64,000 bases of DNA from Chloroflexota bacterium (GCA_016190825.1 JACPPV010000009.1:1-64000), one strand, 5' to 3'; numbered from the stretch's first letter, positions 17,482 through 26,545 are shown. The notes: a model not told the origin generated them from the letters alone. A program made the numbers and translations.

Positions 17482-18963
17482 ATGAAATCTAATCCCCATC
17501 TTTATGAGGCCAGTGCCCGCCTGTTTATCCGGCGGCTCTCGGAGAGATACGGCCGTACCGTAACCCTGGACAGCGTTCCCGAGGAGGAATGGGAGACGTT
17601 GAAAGATCGGGGGTTTGACCTGCTATGGTTGATGGGCGTATGGCGACGCAGTGCCGCCGCCCGAAGTGAGGCACTCGTCAATACCGGACTTCGTCGGGAA
17701 TACGGCGAGGCGCTGCCAGGCTGGAAGGAAGAGGATATTGCCGGCTCGCCCTATGCCATTTACGGGTATGAGATTGACTCCTACCTCGGCACAGCGGGGG
17801 ATCTCGCCCGCCTCAAATCCCGGCTAAATAGCCTAGGTATTGGTCTCATCGTTGATTTCGTTCCAAACCACCTGGCCTCTGACCATCCCTGGACGCTTTC
17901 TCATCCGCAGAGATTCGTTACCGGCAGGGGTGCCGTTCTTGAACGCCATCCCGAGTGGTTTTTCCGGGCCGCCGGTGGCGCCTGGCTCGCCCACGGCCGC
18001 GACCCGAACTTCCCGCCCTGGACGGACACCGCTCAGATGAATTTTTTCTCAGATGACCTGCGCCAGGCGCTGATTAGAGAGTTACTCAGAATTGCCGAAA
18101 TCGCCGATGGCGTGAGATGTGATATGGCAATGCTCACCCTTAACAGCATCTTTGAGATAGTTTGGGGCGAGATGGTGCGGGATTACTCTGTCCCGAAAAC
18201 GGAGTTCTGGGTTGAGACAATTGATCGGGTGAAGCAGCGTTACCCGCATTTTTTATTTCTATCTGAAGCCTACTGGGGCTACGAAAGGAAACTGCAGGAG
18301 TGTGGTTTCGATTTCACCTACGACAAAGCGCTTTATGACCGCCTGCGGTATTCTGCTGCCAGCGATGTTCGACAGCATCTCGCCAGCGATGAAGGCTACC
18401 TGAAACGTTCGGTGCATTTCATCGAGAACCATGATGAAGCGCGCGCTGCGACCGCCTTCGGACGGGAGCGCTCGATGGCGGCCGCTATCATCATTGCGAC
18501 CACTCCGGGCATGCGCTTATTCCACGATGGGCAGCTTGAGGGGAAACGTTTGCGGCTTCCCGTTCAGCTCACACGCGCGCCGGAGGAGACAGCGGACCCG
18601 GAGATAATACGTTTCTATGACCGGCTACTGAAGATATCCGGCTCAGAGATCTTTCATGAGGGAAAGTGGAAGCTATTTGAGATTGCTTCTGCCTGGCCTG
18701 GAAATGAAAGCCACCAGAATCTCCTCGGCTGGTCATGGATTCACGGTGATCAGATTAAGACCGTCGTGGTGAACTACTCACCGCACCAGGCACAGGGCTG
18801 GCTGAAGCTGCCGCGAGCGTGGAATGGAGGCAAGAGTGTCTTCTTCCTGGACGAGCTCACCGGATTAGTCCATGACCGGAACCCTCTGGAGCTCAATCAG
18901 AAAGGGCTCTATGCTGACCTCGCTCCATGGCAATCGCACATAATGAGCGCTGCGCTCTATTAG
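17482..18963 (+). CDS. GH13 alpha-amylase family glycoside hydrolase/transferase
   Basis: A 493-residue TIM-barrel enzyme of the alpha-amylase superfamily. The catalytic triad is recognisable: nucleophile D214 in GVRCDMAM, acid/base E262 in FLSEAYW, and D318 in FIENHDEAR, preceded by IVDFVPNHLA near 125. No signal peptide is seen, so it should act in the cytoplasm. The substrate specificity (maltodextrin, trehalose or glucosyl transfer) cannot be called. It is convergent with gmhB and stands alone. Confidence 0.82.
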   Translation: MKSNPHLYEASARLFIRRLSERYGRTVTLDSVPEEEWETLKDRGFDLLWLMGVWRRSAAARSEALVNTGLRREYGEALPGWKEEDIAGSPYAIYGYEIDSYLGTAGDLARLKSRLNSLGIGLIVDFVPNHLASDHPWTLSHPQRFVTGRGAVLERHPEWFFRAAGGAWLAHGRDPNFPPWTDTAQMNFFSDDLRQALIRELLRIAEIADGVRCDMAMLTLNSIFEIVWGEMVRDYSVPKTEFWVETIDRVKQRYPHFLFLSEAYWGYERKLQECGFDFTYDKALYDRLRYSAASDVRQHLASDEGYLKRSVHFIENHDEARAATAFGRERSMAAAIIIATTPGMRLFHDGQLEGKRLRLPVQLTRAPEETADPEIIRFYDRLLKISGSEIFHEGKWKLFEIASAWPGNESHQNLLGWSWIHGDQIKTVVVNYSPHQAQGWLKLPRAWNGGKSVFFLDELTGLVHDRNPLELNQKGLYADLAPWQSHIMSAALY

Positions 18964-18989
18964 CGCAAGCGGATTTTCGGTGACCGATT

Positions 18990-19562
18990 TCACATGCTGC
19001 CGGGTCGGTCAGCGATATTGAGAAGCCATTTGACCGCTTGATACAGGTCACAGGCGATGTAGCTCGGCAACGCCGGGCTTGCAAAGTCGACCGGTTTGCT
19101 GCTACCCGCAAGAAGGACCGTGCGGCAGCCGGCGCGGCGACCGGCTTCGATATCGCTCAACTGGTCACCAATCACAAATGATGCCGCGAGATCTATATTA
19201 AAATCACGCACTGCCTGTTCGATCATTCCGGTATTCGGCTTGCGGCAGTCACATGCTTTTCTGTACTCTTCGATGATCCCTTCGATGTGGTGGGGACAAT
19301 AATAGAACCGGTCGATCAGCGCTCCCTGTGCAGCAAGCGATTCCCGGATATACCTGTTCAGTTCGCGGACGATCCCCTCGGTATAGTAGCCACGGGCGAC
19401 TCCGGCCTGGTTGGTCACGATGATAATTTTGAAACCAGCGCGGTTCAGCAGCCCAATTGCTTTGTCCACATCCGGGAAAAATCTCACCTTCTCCCGCTCG
19501 TGGAGGTAACCGGTATCTTCAACGATGGTGCCATCGCGGTCAAGAAAAACAGCTTTTGCCAT
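18990..19562 (-). CDS. gmhB: D-glycero-D-manno-heptose-1,7-bisphosphate 7-phosphatase
   Basis: A HAD-superfamily phosphatase of 190 residues with FLDRDGT (nucleophile D8 and D10), IIVTNQAGVARG, and the zinc-loop ligands YYCPHH and ACDCRKP that distinguish GmhB from generic HAD enzymes. It begins 6 bp after gmhA, so the two make an operon for ADP- or GDP-heptose synthesis. The kinase/nucleotidyltransferase partner is not in the window. Confidence 0.88.
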   Translation of the reverse strand: MAKAVFLDRDGTIVEDTGYLHEREKVRFFPDVDKAIGLLNRAGFKIIIVTNQAGVARGYYTEGIVRELNRYIRESLAAQGALIDRFYYCPHHIEGIIEEYRKACDCRKPNTGMIEQAVRDFNIDLAASFVIGDQLSDIEAGRRAGCRTVLLAGSSKPVDFASPALPSYIACDLYQAVKWLLNIADRPGSM

Positions 19563-19568
19563 GTGATC

Positions 19569-20171
19569 CTACGAGCCGGCGAGTTCCCTTTCCACCAGCT
19601 CACAGATAATATGCCCGATGGTGATATGCGCTTCCTGGATGCGCGGGGTGCTCTGTGAAGGCACTATCAGGCAGAGATCGCACACTTCCACCATGCGGCC
19701 ACCGTCGCCGCCGGTTAGCCCGATGGTCGTTGCCCCCTTGTTTCTAGCCGCCTTCAGCGCATTGATTACATTGGGGGAGTTTCCGCTGGTGCTGATGCCA
19801 ACGACGACATCCTTTTCGCTGGCCAGCGCTTCTATCTGGCGGCTGAAGACAGTCTCGTAACCGTAGTCATTAGCCAGGGCGGTTATTATGGAGGTATTTG
19901 AGTTAAGGGCTATGGCTGGAAAAGCCCTTCTTTCCAGCTTGAATCTCCCCACAAGCTCGCCAGCGATGTGCTGGGCATCAGCGGCGCTGCCACCGTTACC
20001 AAAAATGATTACTTTGCCGCCGCTTCGATATGTCCCAACGACCAGTTCCACCATGCGCTCAATTTCACCCGCCTGGCTTCCGGCAAGCGCCTGTTTTACC
20101 CGGGCGCTTTCCTCAAGCCGGCGGCTTATCTCCTCCCGCCGGAAGGCTGATTTGTCTGCCATTCCTGCCAT
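19569..20171 (-). CDS. gmhA: Phosphoheptose isomerase (SIS domain)
   Basis: Sedoheptulose-7-phosphate isomerase, first step of nucleotide-activated heptose synthesis. The single SIS domain includes [31 protein letters not shown] and the metal/active-site region [16 protein letters not shown] at the C-terminus. Three ATGs lie close together; 20171 is chosen because GGGGGA is 7 bp upstream, with 20186 and 20162 as alternatives. Coupled to gmhB. Confidence 0.88.
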   Translation of the reverse strand: MAGMADKSAFRREEISRRLEESARVKQALAGSQAGEIERMVELVVGTYRSGGKVIIFGNGGSAADAQHIAGELVGRFKLERRAFPAIALNSNTSIITALANDYGYETVFSRQIEALASEKDVVVGISTSGNSPNVINALKAARNKGATTIGLTGGDGGRMVEVCDLCLIVPSQSTPRIQEAHITIGHIICELVERELAGS

Positions 20172-20306
20172 TGCTTCATCCCCCATTCATGGTGAGCGAA
20201 GTCGAATCCATAGTAAGTGGGGATAGCGGCAAAGTCAAGCTCAAATTATGGTCTTGGACAAAAAGCCGAAACACGCTATAATAGCGATGGTCGCAGACAC
20301 GTTCGG

Positions 20307-20380
20307 GGCGCATTCGTCTAGAGGCTTAGGACACTTCCCTCTCAAGGAAGAGATCACCGGTTCGAATCCGGTATGCGCTA
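20307..20380 (+). tRNA. tRNA-Glu (anticodon CTC)
   Basis: A complete cloverleaf is visible. The acceptor GGCGCAT pairs with ATGCGCT (G1-U72 wobble). The D stem is GTCT/GGAC, the anticodon stem CTTCC/GGAAG has loop CTCTCAA (anticodon CTC), and the T arm is ACCGG-TTCGAAT-CCGGT, followed by discriminator A. CCA is not encoded. The 3' end is the attachment site of the downstream element. Confidence 0.96.
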
Positions 20381-20381
20381 C
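20366..20381 (+). repeat. attL: 16-bp direct repeat in the tRNA-Glu 3' end
   Basis: ATCCGGTATGCGCTAC, the T-arm and acceptor 3' end of tRNA-Glu, recurs exactly at 27928-27943. Tyrosine integrases commonly insert at tRNA 3' ends and leave such direct repeats. The integrase gene is next to this copy. Confidence 0.85.
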
Positions 20382-20390
20382 TTGGACAAT

Positions 20391-20440
20391 AAAAAGCCCC
20401 TGTTTTGAAGCTAAATCCTTCTGACAGGGGCTTTCTTTTT
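20391..20440 (+). terminator. Strong hairpin terminator, duplicated at 29629
   Basis: AAAAGCCCCTGT pairs with ACAGGGGCTTT around a 20-nt loop and is followed by CTTTTT. It can terminate the tRNA transcript on the plus strand and, having an A tract on the other side, the integrase transcript on the minus strand. The 40 bp at 20394-20433 recur exactly at 29629-29668. Confidence 0.75.
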
Positions 20441-20449
20441 GAGGCTTTG

Positions 20450-21600
20450 CTACAAATTTGCTACAAATCCGTTTGTGGTTGCTATCAGCGTGTCAAACTT
20501 CTGCGCAGCGGCCTCTTGCAAGCCCGGTGTGACGTGGCTGTAAATGTCCAAAGTCATCTCAATAGAGCTATGGCCAAGCCGTTCCTGGACAATTTTAGGG
20601 TGTATGCCTTGCTTCAGCATAAGGCTTGCGTGGGTATGGCGGGAGTCATGCAGGCGGATGACTTTAACGCCTGCCTTGATAGCCAGGAATCGCCAGGCGT
20701 TTGTCACTGTGTTTGGCCGGAGCGGTTTATCGAGGTTGCCGAATACCAAATCAGTTTCCTGAAGTGTTCCGCCTAGTAGCTTGCGCTCAAACGTCTGCTT
20801 TGCCTTGTGCTCTTGAAGTAGCAAGGCCAGTGACGGCGGGAGCGCGATGGTTCGCCTGCTCTTAACGCTCTTAGGTTCAGTTACCACATAGCCACCATTG
20901 CGTAATTGATGCAGGCCGCGTGTAACGGATATTTGTCCGAATATCAGGTCTACCTCTTGCCAGCGTAAGCCAAGAAGTTCTGAGCGCCTCATGCCGGTGA
21001 AAATAGCTGTGTAGAAAAGCACATGATAGGGAGTCTCTTTGGCAGCTTCAAGGAAGTGGTTGACTTCGACTTCATCCCACGTTTGCATTTCGGCGCGGCG
21101 GACACGTGGCACGTCCAGAGCATCCGCCACGTTACGGGCCAGCAATCCCCACTTAACAGCCGTGCTCAAGGCCTTGTGCATGACGGCATGGTAGTATCTG
21201 ACTGTCCCCGTGCTCAGTCCAGCCTTCAGGCGGTCGGCGTAGTGCTTCTGAAGATGCTCCGGTCTGAGTTGTGCGAGTTGAATACCACCAAGAGAGGGTA
21301 TCAAGTCACCTTCCACGATACTGCAATACCTGTCATAGCCTCTTGGCGATAAGTTTGGCTGGCAGTGTCGGATAGCCACCTTTGTAGGAAGTCGGCCAGG
21401 GTAGTCTTGCCGGGCTTCATGTAGTTTCCGGTATCAAGCTGGTGAAGAAGCTCTGCCAGGCGTTTCTCAGCGTCCCTTTTTGTCCCTGGGACAGCTTCCC
21501 AATGCTGGCCATACTTGCCAGTTGCGGGATCGAAGCCTAAGCTAATCCTGATTGCGTAATTCCGGCTTCCCTTCGGGCGTTCGACTATCGTTCCTCTCAT
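20450..21600 (-). pseudogene. Tyrosine recombinase/integrase, single-base frameshift
   Basis: Two overlapping frames make one phage-type integrase. The N-terminal part (21600 to about 21380) has the arm-binding AP2-like domain (RNYAIRISLGFDPATGKYG) and the start of the SAM-like domain (FLQRWLSDTA). The rest (from about 21375 to 20450) continues PNLSPRGYDRY through the catalytic domain with R in TGMRRSELLGLRW, HDSRHTHAS, LGHSS and tyrosine in TLDIYSHV. Restoring one A near 21373-21376 (GCCAGCC to GCCAAGCC) would join them as ..DTAKPNLSP... All catalytic residues survive, so the lesion is recent or a read error. Confidence 0.85.
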
Positions 21601-22274
21601 TTTCCACCTTCCTTTTTGTTTAATATGGCATTTGCCTTCTTAGCCGAGTCAGGGAATCTTGTTATCTTCTCCGCTAATAGATACCCCATGCCGCCATTCC
21701 ATAAGGCATTATCTATCGCGCTTGAATCAAACTCAGATTCACCGGCGAACTCAGACATTAACTCGAAATAAGTATATAGGTGGGAAGCAGTCCATAAATG
21801 TTGTAAATCCTTCTCATTGAGTTTCTTAGCTTCCTTTGCCAGCACCGGATAGTATTGCGACAGCCAAAAAGCCTGCCGGATACTGATCTTCGGCTCAGGT
21901 GGCCTTTGTGATTCCCCCCATTCGTTTACCTTGAAAATATAAGGGATCGTTCCGTGGGCTAAAGGATATTTTTTCAATGTGCCCATATGCCAGGGTTTTT
22001 CAAGTTCCTCAAATCTCTCTTTAGCGAGTTTTCCTTCTTCCGTCTTGGGGAAGTCCCAATCACGAATCGCTTGTTGAATCGTTCGCACGCTAGGAATCCT
22101 CATGCCTTTGAGGGTAGGTTCACGCTTGGCCTGCCGTTGTATCTCTAACGCGGTCATATCGGGGGCTTTCGTATGCAGTCCTCTAATCCAGCCTTTGACT
22201 GCATTTTTAACGCGTGGCTGAACTCGTGGATTTTTAGCTTTGTTTTCTGCGTTCACCATTCGCTTTACCCTCAT
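21597..22274 (-). CDS. Hypothetical protein of the integrated element
   Basis: A 225-residue basic, soluble protein starting MRVKRMVNAENKAKN, with a helical middle (MTALEIQRQAKREPTL, VRTIQQAIRDWDFPKT) that could form a helix-turn-helix, and a hydrophobic C-terminal half. It overlaps the integrase start by 4 bp and so is cotranscribed upstream of it. I do not recognise a family; a regulatory or Int-accessory role is suggested only by position. Confidence 0.6.
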   Translation of the reverse strand: MRVKRMVNAENKAKNPRVQPRVKNAVKGWIRGLHTKAPDMTALEIQRQAKREPTLKGMRIPSVRTIQQAIRDWDFPKTEEGKLAKERFEELEKPWHMGTLKKYPLAHGTIPYIFKVNEWGESQRPPEPKISIRQAFWLSQYYPVLAKEAKKLNEKDLQHLWTASHLYTYFELMSEFAGESEFDSSAIDNALWNGGMGYLLAEKITRFPDSAKKANAILNKKEGGK

Positions 22275-22280
22275 ACTTTG

Positions 22281-22321
22281 CGCTATTTAGCGTTGACACA
22301 TAAGTTAGCTTGCGTTTAACT
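22281..22321 (+). promoter_or_regulatory. Divergent regulatory region of the element (promoter plus palindrome)
   Basis: CGCTATTTAGCG (22281-22292) has 5-bp inverted arms and abuts TTGACA (22293-22298), 17 bp before TTAACT (22316-22321). It sits between the minus-strand integrase operon and the plus-strand HTH genes, the usual site of a lysogeny-type switch. The binding protein is unknown. Confidence 0.45.
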
Positions 22322-22366
22322 AATAGTAACATTGCATCAAAAGTCGTGTCAAGGGGGTAAAGGTAA

Positions 22367-22552
22367 ATGGAAGAAAAGTTTATCACCACAAAAGAGGCCG
22401 CCGACATTCTGCATCTGGCAGTGGAGACAGTCCGGCGATTCGTGCGGGACGGGAAGTTGCCAGCGCAACGACTACCGGGGGGATTCTATCGCGTTCGGTT
22501 AAGCGATGTTGAGGGCATGCTTCAGCCAGCCGGACGAAAAGATCGGAGTTAG
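22367..22552 (+). CDS. Excisionase/MerR-type HTH protein
   Basis: A 61-residue DNA-binding domain: FITTKEAADILHLAVETVRR, then a wing GKLPAQRLPGGFYRVRLSDVEG. This is the winged HTH_17 'excisionase family' fold. AAGGTAA upstream of ATG 22367 is a modest ribosome site. It is the first plus-strand gene of the element and a candidate recombination directionality factor or repressor. Confidence 0.75.
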   Translation: MEEKFITTKEAADILHLAVETVRRFVRDGKLPAQRLPGGFYRVRLSDVEGMLQPAGRKDRS

Positions 22553-22563
22553 GGGGGTTCGCC

Positions 22564-22764
22564 ATGACAACCGAAGTAACAGACAGGCTCACGCTTAGCA
22601 TAGCTGAGGCGGCGCAAGTCCTGGGGATCAGCCGGAATTCTTGCTATCTGGCAGTCAAGACAGGTGAGCTTCCGAGTATCAAGATAGGCAGCCGGATTTT
22701 AATCCCGCGCCTGTCTTTGGAACGGATGCTGGCTGAGGCGGGCCGGGAGGCGCGCCATGAGTAA
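22564..22764 (+). CDS. Excisionase-family HTH protein
   Basis: 66 residues with the HTH_17 pattern LSIAEAAQVLGISRNSCYLA and the wing GELPSIKIGSRILIPRLSLERML. It follows the other HTH gene by 11 bp and overlaps the PrimPol start by 8 bp. Two tandem members of one family in one element suggest one excisionase and one regulator, but which is which cannot be told. Confidence 0.75.
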   Translation: MTTEVTDRLTLSIAEAAQVLGISRNSCYLAVKTGELPSIKIGSRILIPRLSLERMLAEAGREARHE

Positions 22765-25108
22765 CGCACTCTTTGACCATGCGCTGGCATACGCTGAGAA
22801 GGGCTTCCCCGTATTCCCTTTACTCCCACGCCTCAAAATACCCTTCGGCAACTCGGGCGGGCATAAAGACGCAACCACGAACGCAGACACTATCAAGAAC
22901 TGGTGGGAGAATGTCCCGGATGCAAATATCGGGCTTCGCTGCAATGGCAAACTGGTTGCTGATTTTGACGGCTATGAAGGCGTGGAAAGCCTCAACCGGA
23001 TGCAATCAGAGCATGGGGAGCTGCCAGCTACTTGGATCATCCGAACAGGCGGCGGGACTGAAGCTGAACCAAAAGAACAAGGTCTTCAGTATGTTTACTC
23101 CGCGCCGCCTGAGTTAGATATCCGGCCCGGAGCGGGGAAGTATGGGTATGCTAAATTCGATATTCGGGCGAATGATTCTTACATCTGCGCCGTGCCTTCA
23201 GTTACCCGACTACCCTACGAGACAATATCCGGCTCACCGGATAAACTAGCCCCGGCCCCGGAATGGCTTATCGAGCTTGCCATGTCCGGCAACAATGGCA
23301 GTAAGCCAACATCTCGCCCTGTAACTGAACTGAAGCCCGGTCAGAGGCACGCAGACTTGATCTCATTCATTGGAAAATGGCGGGGGAAGGGCTTTACCGA
23401 GGCGGAGATCGAAATACAAGCTCTCGCACTCAACGCCGCGAGCGAAGCACCTTTGCCTGATTTTGAAGTTCTCAAAATGTGCGCGGAATACCGGCCCGCC
23501 GAAGCAAGCAGGCACAAAAAAGAATACATCAAGACCAGCGATAAGGGTAAGCAATCGCTTGACTTAGAAGCTCTGGTAACTGATTTATTAGATAGTCGCA
23601 CTTTTATTACTCTCAGAGACAATGAGGACATCCTGCTTTATCAAGATGGATATTATCAATCAGGCGGGAAGCGGTTTATCAAGGCGGAATGTCAGCGATT
23701 GGTAGGGGTAACGCCAATTCTTACCGAGCACTCTATTAACGAAGTCATCGGACATATCGCCAGAAGCACCTATATTGACCGGAAACAACTGAATCAAGAT
23801 AAGGACACCCTCAACCTGGTAAATGGATTGCTTGATACGCGGACCCGAGAACTTCGACCGCATACTCCTGACTTGCTATCTACTATCCGAATCCCCGTTA
23901 CTTTCGATGACAACGCGGATTGCCCCGTTATCAAGCAATTCTTAACAGACGTTCACCATCCAGACGATATACCCACAGTGGAAGAAATAGCTGGGAACTG
24001 CCTGACGCCCGATAACTCTATGCAGAAGGCAATCCTGAATGTGGGCGGCGGTGACCAGGGCAAAAGCACGGAATTATCATTACTGAAGGCTTTGTTAGGT
24101 GCTGAGAATGTTTCCAATGTGCCCTGGCACGCTCTAGAACTCAACCGATTCGCTATGTCGGCACTAGAAGGGAAGTTAGCCAACATATTCGCTGACCTAC
24201 CGAGCACGAGCTTAAACCTGACCAGCAACTTTAAGATGTTGACCGGCGGCGATACTATCGGGACTGAAAAGAAGTTCGGCGATTATTACTCATTTGTGAA
24301 TCATGCCAAGCTGATATTCTCAGCGAACAAGCCGCCGAAAGTCACAGACGAAGATAGTTACGCGTTCTGGCGCCGGTGGATAATTATTGATTTTCCTAAC
24401 CAGATAGCACCAGACAAAAAAGACCCTCACATTCTTGATAAACTGACTACCCCGCAGGAACTATCAGGATTCTTAAATATGGCTCTTGACGGCCTTGCAC
24501 GTCTCAGAGTTAACGGAAGATTCTCTTATGCCAAATCGGTAGAGGATACCACCGAGTACTACCTACGGGCAAGTGACCCCGTGTATGCCTTCCTGCAGGA
24601 CTGCACCGAGCAAAGTCCTCCTGACTACATCACAAAAGATGACCTTTATGACGCCTTCGTTAAGTATTGCATCGAGGAAAAGCTACCCGTTACCAAGCCT
24701 AACAGCTTCGGGCGAAGCCTACAAAATCAGGTAGCCTACAAAATAAAGGCTACCCGGCCGGAAGTAGACGGGAAACGAGTAACCGCATGGCAAGGCATCA
24801 AGTTTTCCGTCAGGGATGTCAGGGATGTCAGGGATTTTGCCTTATCTTCTTTATCGCAGGGAAAAAAGGATTTATCAAAGTGTGTATTAGATAAAGAAAA
24901 AAACAGTGACATCCCTGACGCAATAGCTTCGAATAGTCTCGACACTAAAACCCTGACGGAAACCGCCGAAACCCTGACGGAAACCGCCGAGCTACCGGAT
25001 TGTCTCCATTGTGGTGAAAATTCCTGGGTCATGCAGCCGGACGGGGGTTACTACTGCACGGAATGTTCCAATATCACGAAATTTGAGGGGGTGAATCATG
25101 GTCACTGA
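22757..25108 (+). CDS. PrimPol / D5-type helicase replication protein with zinc ribbon
   Basis: A 783-residue replicase. The N-terminal bifunctional primase-polymerase domain (about 1-190) has KLVADFDGYEG with the acidic metal ligands and the GGTE.. segment. The middle and C-terminal part is a D5/P4-alpha-like superfamily 3 helicase with the Walker A NVGGGDQGKST near 430. A four-cysteine ribbon (CLHCGENSWVM..YYCTEC) ends the protein. It probably initiates replication of the excised element. The linker before the ribbon contains tandem-repeat DNA (see 24809-24991). Confidence 0.85.
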   Translation: MSNALFDHALAYAEKGFPVFPLLPRLKIPFGNSGGHKDATTNADTIKNWWENVPDANIGLRCNGKLVADFDGYEGVESLNRMQSEHGELPATWIIRTGGGTEAEPKEQGLQYVYSAPPELDIRPGAGKYGYAKFDIRANDSYICAVPSVTRLPYETISGSPDKLAPAPEWLIELAMSGNNGSKPTSRPVTELKPGQRHADLISFIGKWRGKGFTEAEIEIQALALNAASEAPLPDFEVLKMCAEYRPAEASRHKKEYIKTSDKGKQSLDLEALVTDLLDSRTFITLRDNEDILLYQDGYYQSGGKRFIKAECQRLVGVTPILTEHSINEVIGHIARSTYIDRKQLNQDKDTLNLVNGLLDTRTRELRPHTPDLLSTIRIPVTFDDNADCPVIKQFLTDVHHPDDIPTVEEIAGNCLTPDNSMQKAILNVGGGDQGKSTELSLLKALLGAENVSNVPWHALELNRFAMSALEGKLANIFADLPSTSLNLTSNFKMLTGGDTIGTEKKFGDYYSFVNHAKLIFSANKPPKVTDEDSYAFWRRWIIIDFPNQIAPDKKDPHILDKLTTPQELSGFLNMALDGLARLRVNGRFSYAKSVEDTTEYYLRASDPVYAFLQDCTEQSPPDYITKDDLYDAFVKYCIEEKLPVTKPNSFGRSLQNQVAYKIKATRPEVDGKRVTAWQGIKFSVRDVRDVRDFALSSLSQGKKDLSKCVLDKEKNSDIPDAIASNSLDTKTLTETAETLTETAELPDCLHCGENSWVMQPDGGYYCTECSNITKFEGVNHGH
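24809..24991 (+). repeat. Iteron-like and 21-bp tandem repeats inside the PrimPol gene
   Basis: GTCAGGGAT occurs three times in tandem (24809-24835) and once inverted as ATCCCTGAC (about 24911-24919). A 21-bp unit beginning ACCCTGACGG is then repeated (24950-24970 and 24971-24991). All units share the CCCTGAC core. They lie in the variable linker before the zinc ribbon and translate as RDVRDVRD and TLTETAE repeats. Confidence 0.7.
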
Positions 25109-25463
25109 AGTTACGCAACTGGAACTAACCTTACCCGGCCATATCCAAACGGCGGCAGAAGTTTGTCCTAATTTCGAGGGGTGCGCTGCGCCTATCTGTC
25201 CACTGGACAAGGCAAGCCTCAAAAACGCACTTTGGTATCCCGATGAGCCGATCTGTAAGCGGCGCGGCCTGGGGCTGAAGTGGTTGACAATGCAACGCCG
25301 GATTGCGAAGAAAGCCAAGAGGCCGGAGCGATATTTCACCTATGCGGACTTTCATGGAAGTCGGGTAAGAAATCCGCAAGGGCATGACCCCGACAGTGGA
25401 CTAGCTGGCAAGAAGTTAGTGGCAGATAACGAGCGTGGTAGTGGGCAAGAGGGCTTGCAGTAA
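25098..25463 (+). CDS. Hypothetical Cys-containing protein of the element
   Basis: 121 residues with a CPNFEGCAAPICPLD cluster (C23, C28, C34 region) and a further cysteine at CKRRGLG, resembling short phage proteins with a metal site. It overlaps the PrimPol stop by 11 bp and the next start by one base, so it is coupled on both sides. The basic C-terminal half could contact nucleic acid. Function unknown. Confidence 0.6.
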   Translation: MVTEVTQLELTLPGHIQTAAEVCPNFEGCAAPICPLDKASLKNALWYPDEPICKRRGLGLKWLTMQRRIAKKAKRPERYFTYADFHGSRVRNPQGHDPDSGLAGKKLVADNERGSGQEGLQ

Positions 25464-25672
25464 TGGAATTCATCGGGGGAGCAATAGTTCGTGCGGATAA
25501 AACGCCTGATTGTCCGCCATGTTGGTGGCTTATCGAGCCGGACGGCTGGGGGCGTTGCAAGAAGTGCGGTGAAGTCCGTGAGTTCCCTCACGAGCCTTCA
25601 GGGATGCGGGAGAAGCATACGCTGGCAATGGCGGCCCGGGCGGAAGTTCTCAAGGGCAAGGTGACGGCATGA
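25463..25672 (+). CDS. Hypothetical small zinc-ribbon protein
   Basis: 69 residues with CPPCWWLIEPDGWGRCKKCGE, a four-cysteine ribbon. It overlaps both neighbours (TAATG-type and ATGA junctions), consistent with one polycistron from the HTH genes onward. Unknown function. Confidence 0.6.
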   Translation: MEFIGGAIVRADKTPDCPPCWWLIEPDGWGRCKKCGEVREFPHEPSGMREKHTLAMAARAEVLKGKVTA

Positions 25673-26216
25673 AGGCAGCTCTGTATCTTCGAGTCAGCAG
25701 CGAATCCCAGCATACCGATAACCAATTACCGGAGTTGCAGAACTATGCCGGACGGCGCGGCTGGGAGATTATCGCAGTCTACGCCGAATCTGAGACGGCC
25801 TGGAAGTCCGGTCACCAGCAAGAACTAGCCCGGCTGTTGCATGACTGCCGGAAGGGTCACGGGCGGGTTGACATAGTGCTGTGCTGGGCATTAGAGACAG
25901 GCTATCGCGGGAAGGGGCGGCGGCAATTCTAAACATGGTCAACACCTTTAAGTTATATGGGGTTCATGTGGTGAGTCTTCAAGAGTCCTGGACGGAAGCG
26001 CCGGGGCCTGTTGCTGAAATACTCTATGCCGTGACGGGCTGGGTTGCCAGGATGGAGTCACAACGGCGATCAGATCGAACAAAGGCGGGACTGGCACGTC
26101 TAAAGGCGATGGGGAAGACGTTAGGCCGTCCGGCTGGCAGCAAGGACCGGAAAAAGCGTCAAAAAAAGGTGCGGAAGATTTACGCACAACACTTCACGCC
26201 TACGGGTGTTTGGTGA
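25669..26216 (+). pseudogene. Serine recombinase (resolvase/invertase), frameshifted
   Basis: The first frame gives the resolvase N-terminus LYLRVSSESQHTDNQLPEL with the catalytic serine, and the C-terminal frame gives DRLSREGAAAILNMVNTF, then a basic end with LGRPAGSKDRKKR. The breakpoint near 25897-25902 looks like a duplicated GA (GAGACAGG for GACAGG), which would restore WALDRLSREG. The gene is otherwise complete. Either a real recent mutation or an assembly indel is possible. Confidence 0.82.
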
Positions 26217-26243
26217 TAAAGGAACGTTTTTTGGAGGGCAGGA

Positions 26244-26432
26244 ATGGCTAGGCAAAGGTCGAGCTTTGGCAGTATCGGGGAATTGCGCTGGCATAGGCTC
26301 GGATGTTTCGAGATTGCCTTTGATCTTTATATTAAGGGACAGGTGCCAGCGAGCTACGTTCAAGAGCGATGGCGGAAGCTCCAGCAAGTGGGGCTGCCGG
26401 AGATGACGCAGGTAAACCGGCGTGGGCGATGA
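26244..26432 (+). CDS. Hypothetical small basic protein of the element
   Basis: 62 residues, MARQRSSFGSIGELRW through VQERWRKLQQVGLPE, basic and helical. GGAGGG is seven bases before ATG 26244, a strong ribosome site that supports it being a gene. No family recognised. Confidence 0.5.
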   Translation: MARQRSSFGSIGELRWHRLGCFEIAFDLYIKGQVPASYVQERWRKLQQVGLPEMTQVNRRGR

Positions 26433-26545
26433 TAGATGAGCATCTTAGAGCTTGAAAAAAGGGTATTCTCATAGCTGGTAGGTTATATATCTGATAATGC
26501 TAACTGTGTCGTCACACACGCCTGGGTGTGTGGCAAGGGGGCTAA

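Noticed and set aside
20450-21600. Integrase split as another Sec or programmed-frameshift gene
   Set aside because: The break is a change of frame, not an in-frame TGA, and no slippery heptamer is present.
24809-24991. Possible CRISPR array
   Set aside because: Units are 9 and 21 bp in direct tandem with no spacers and lie in a coding linker; no cas gene is present anywhere in the window.
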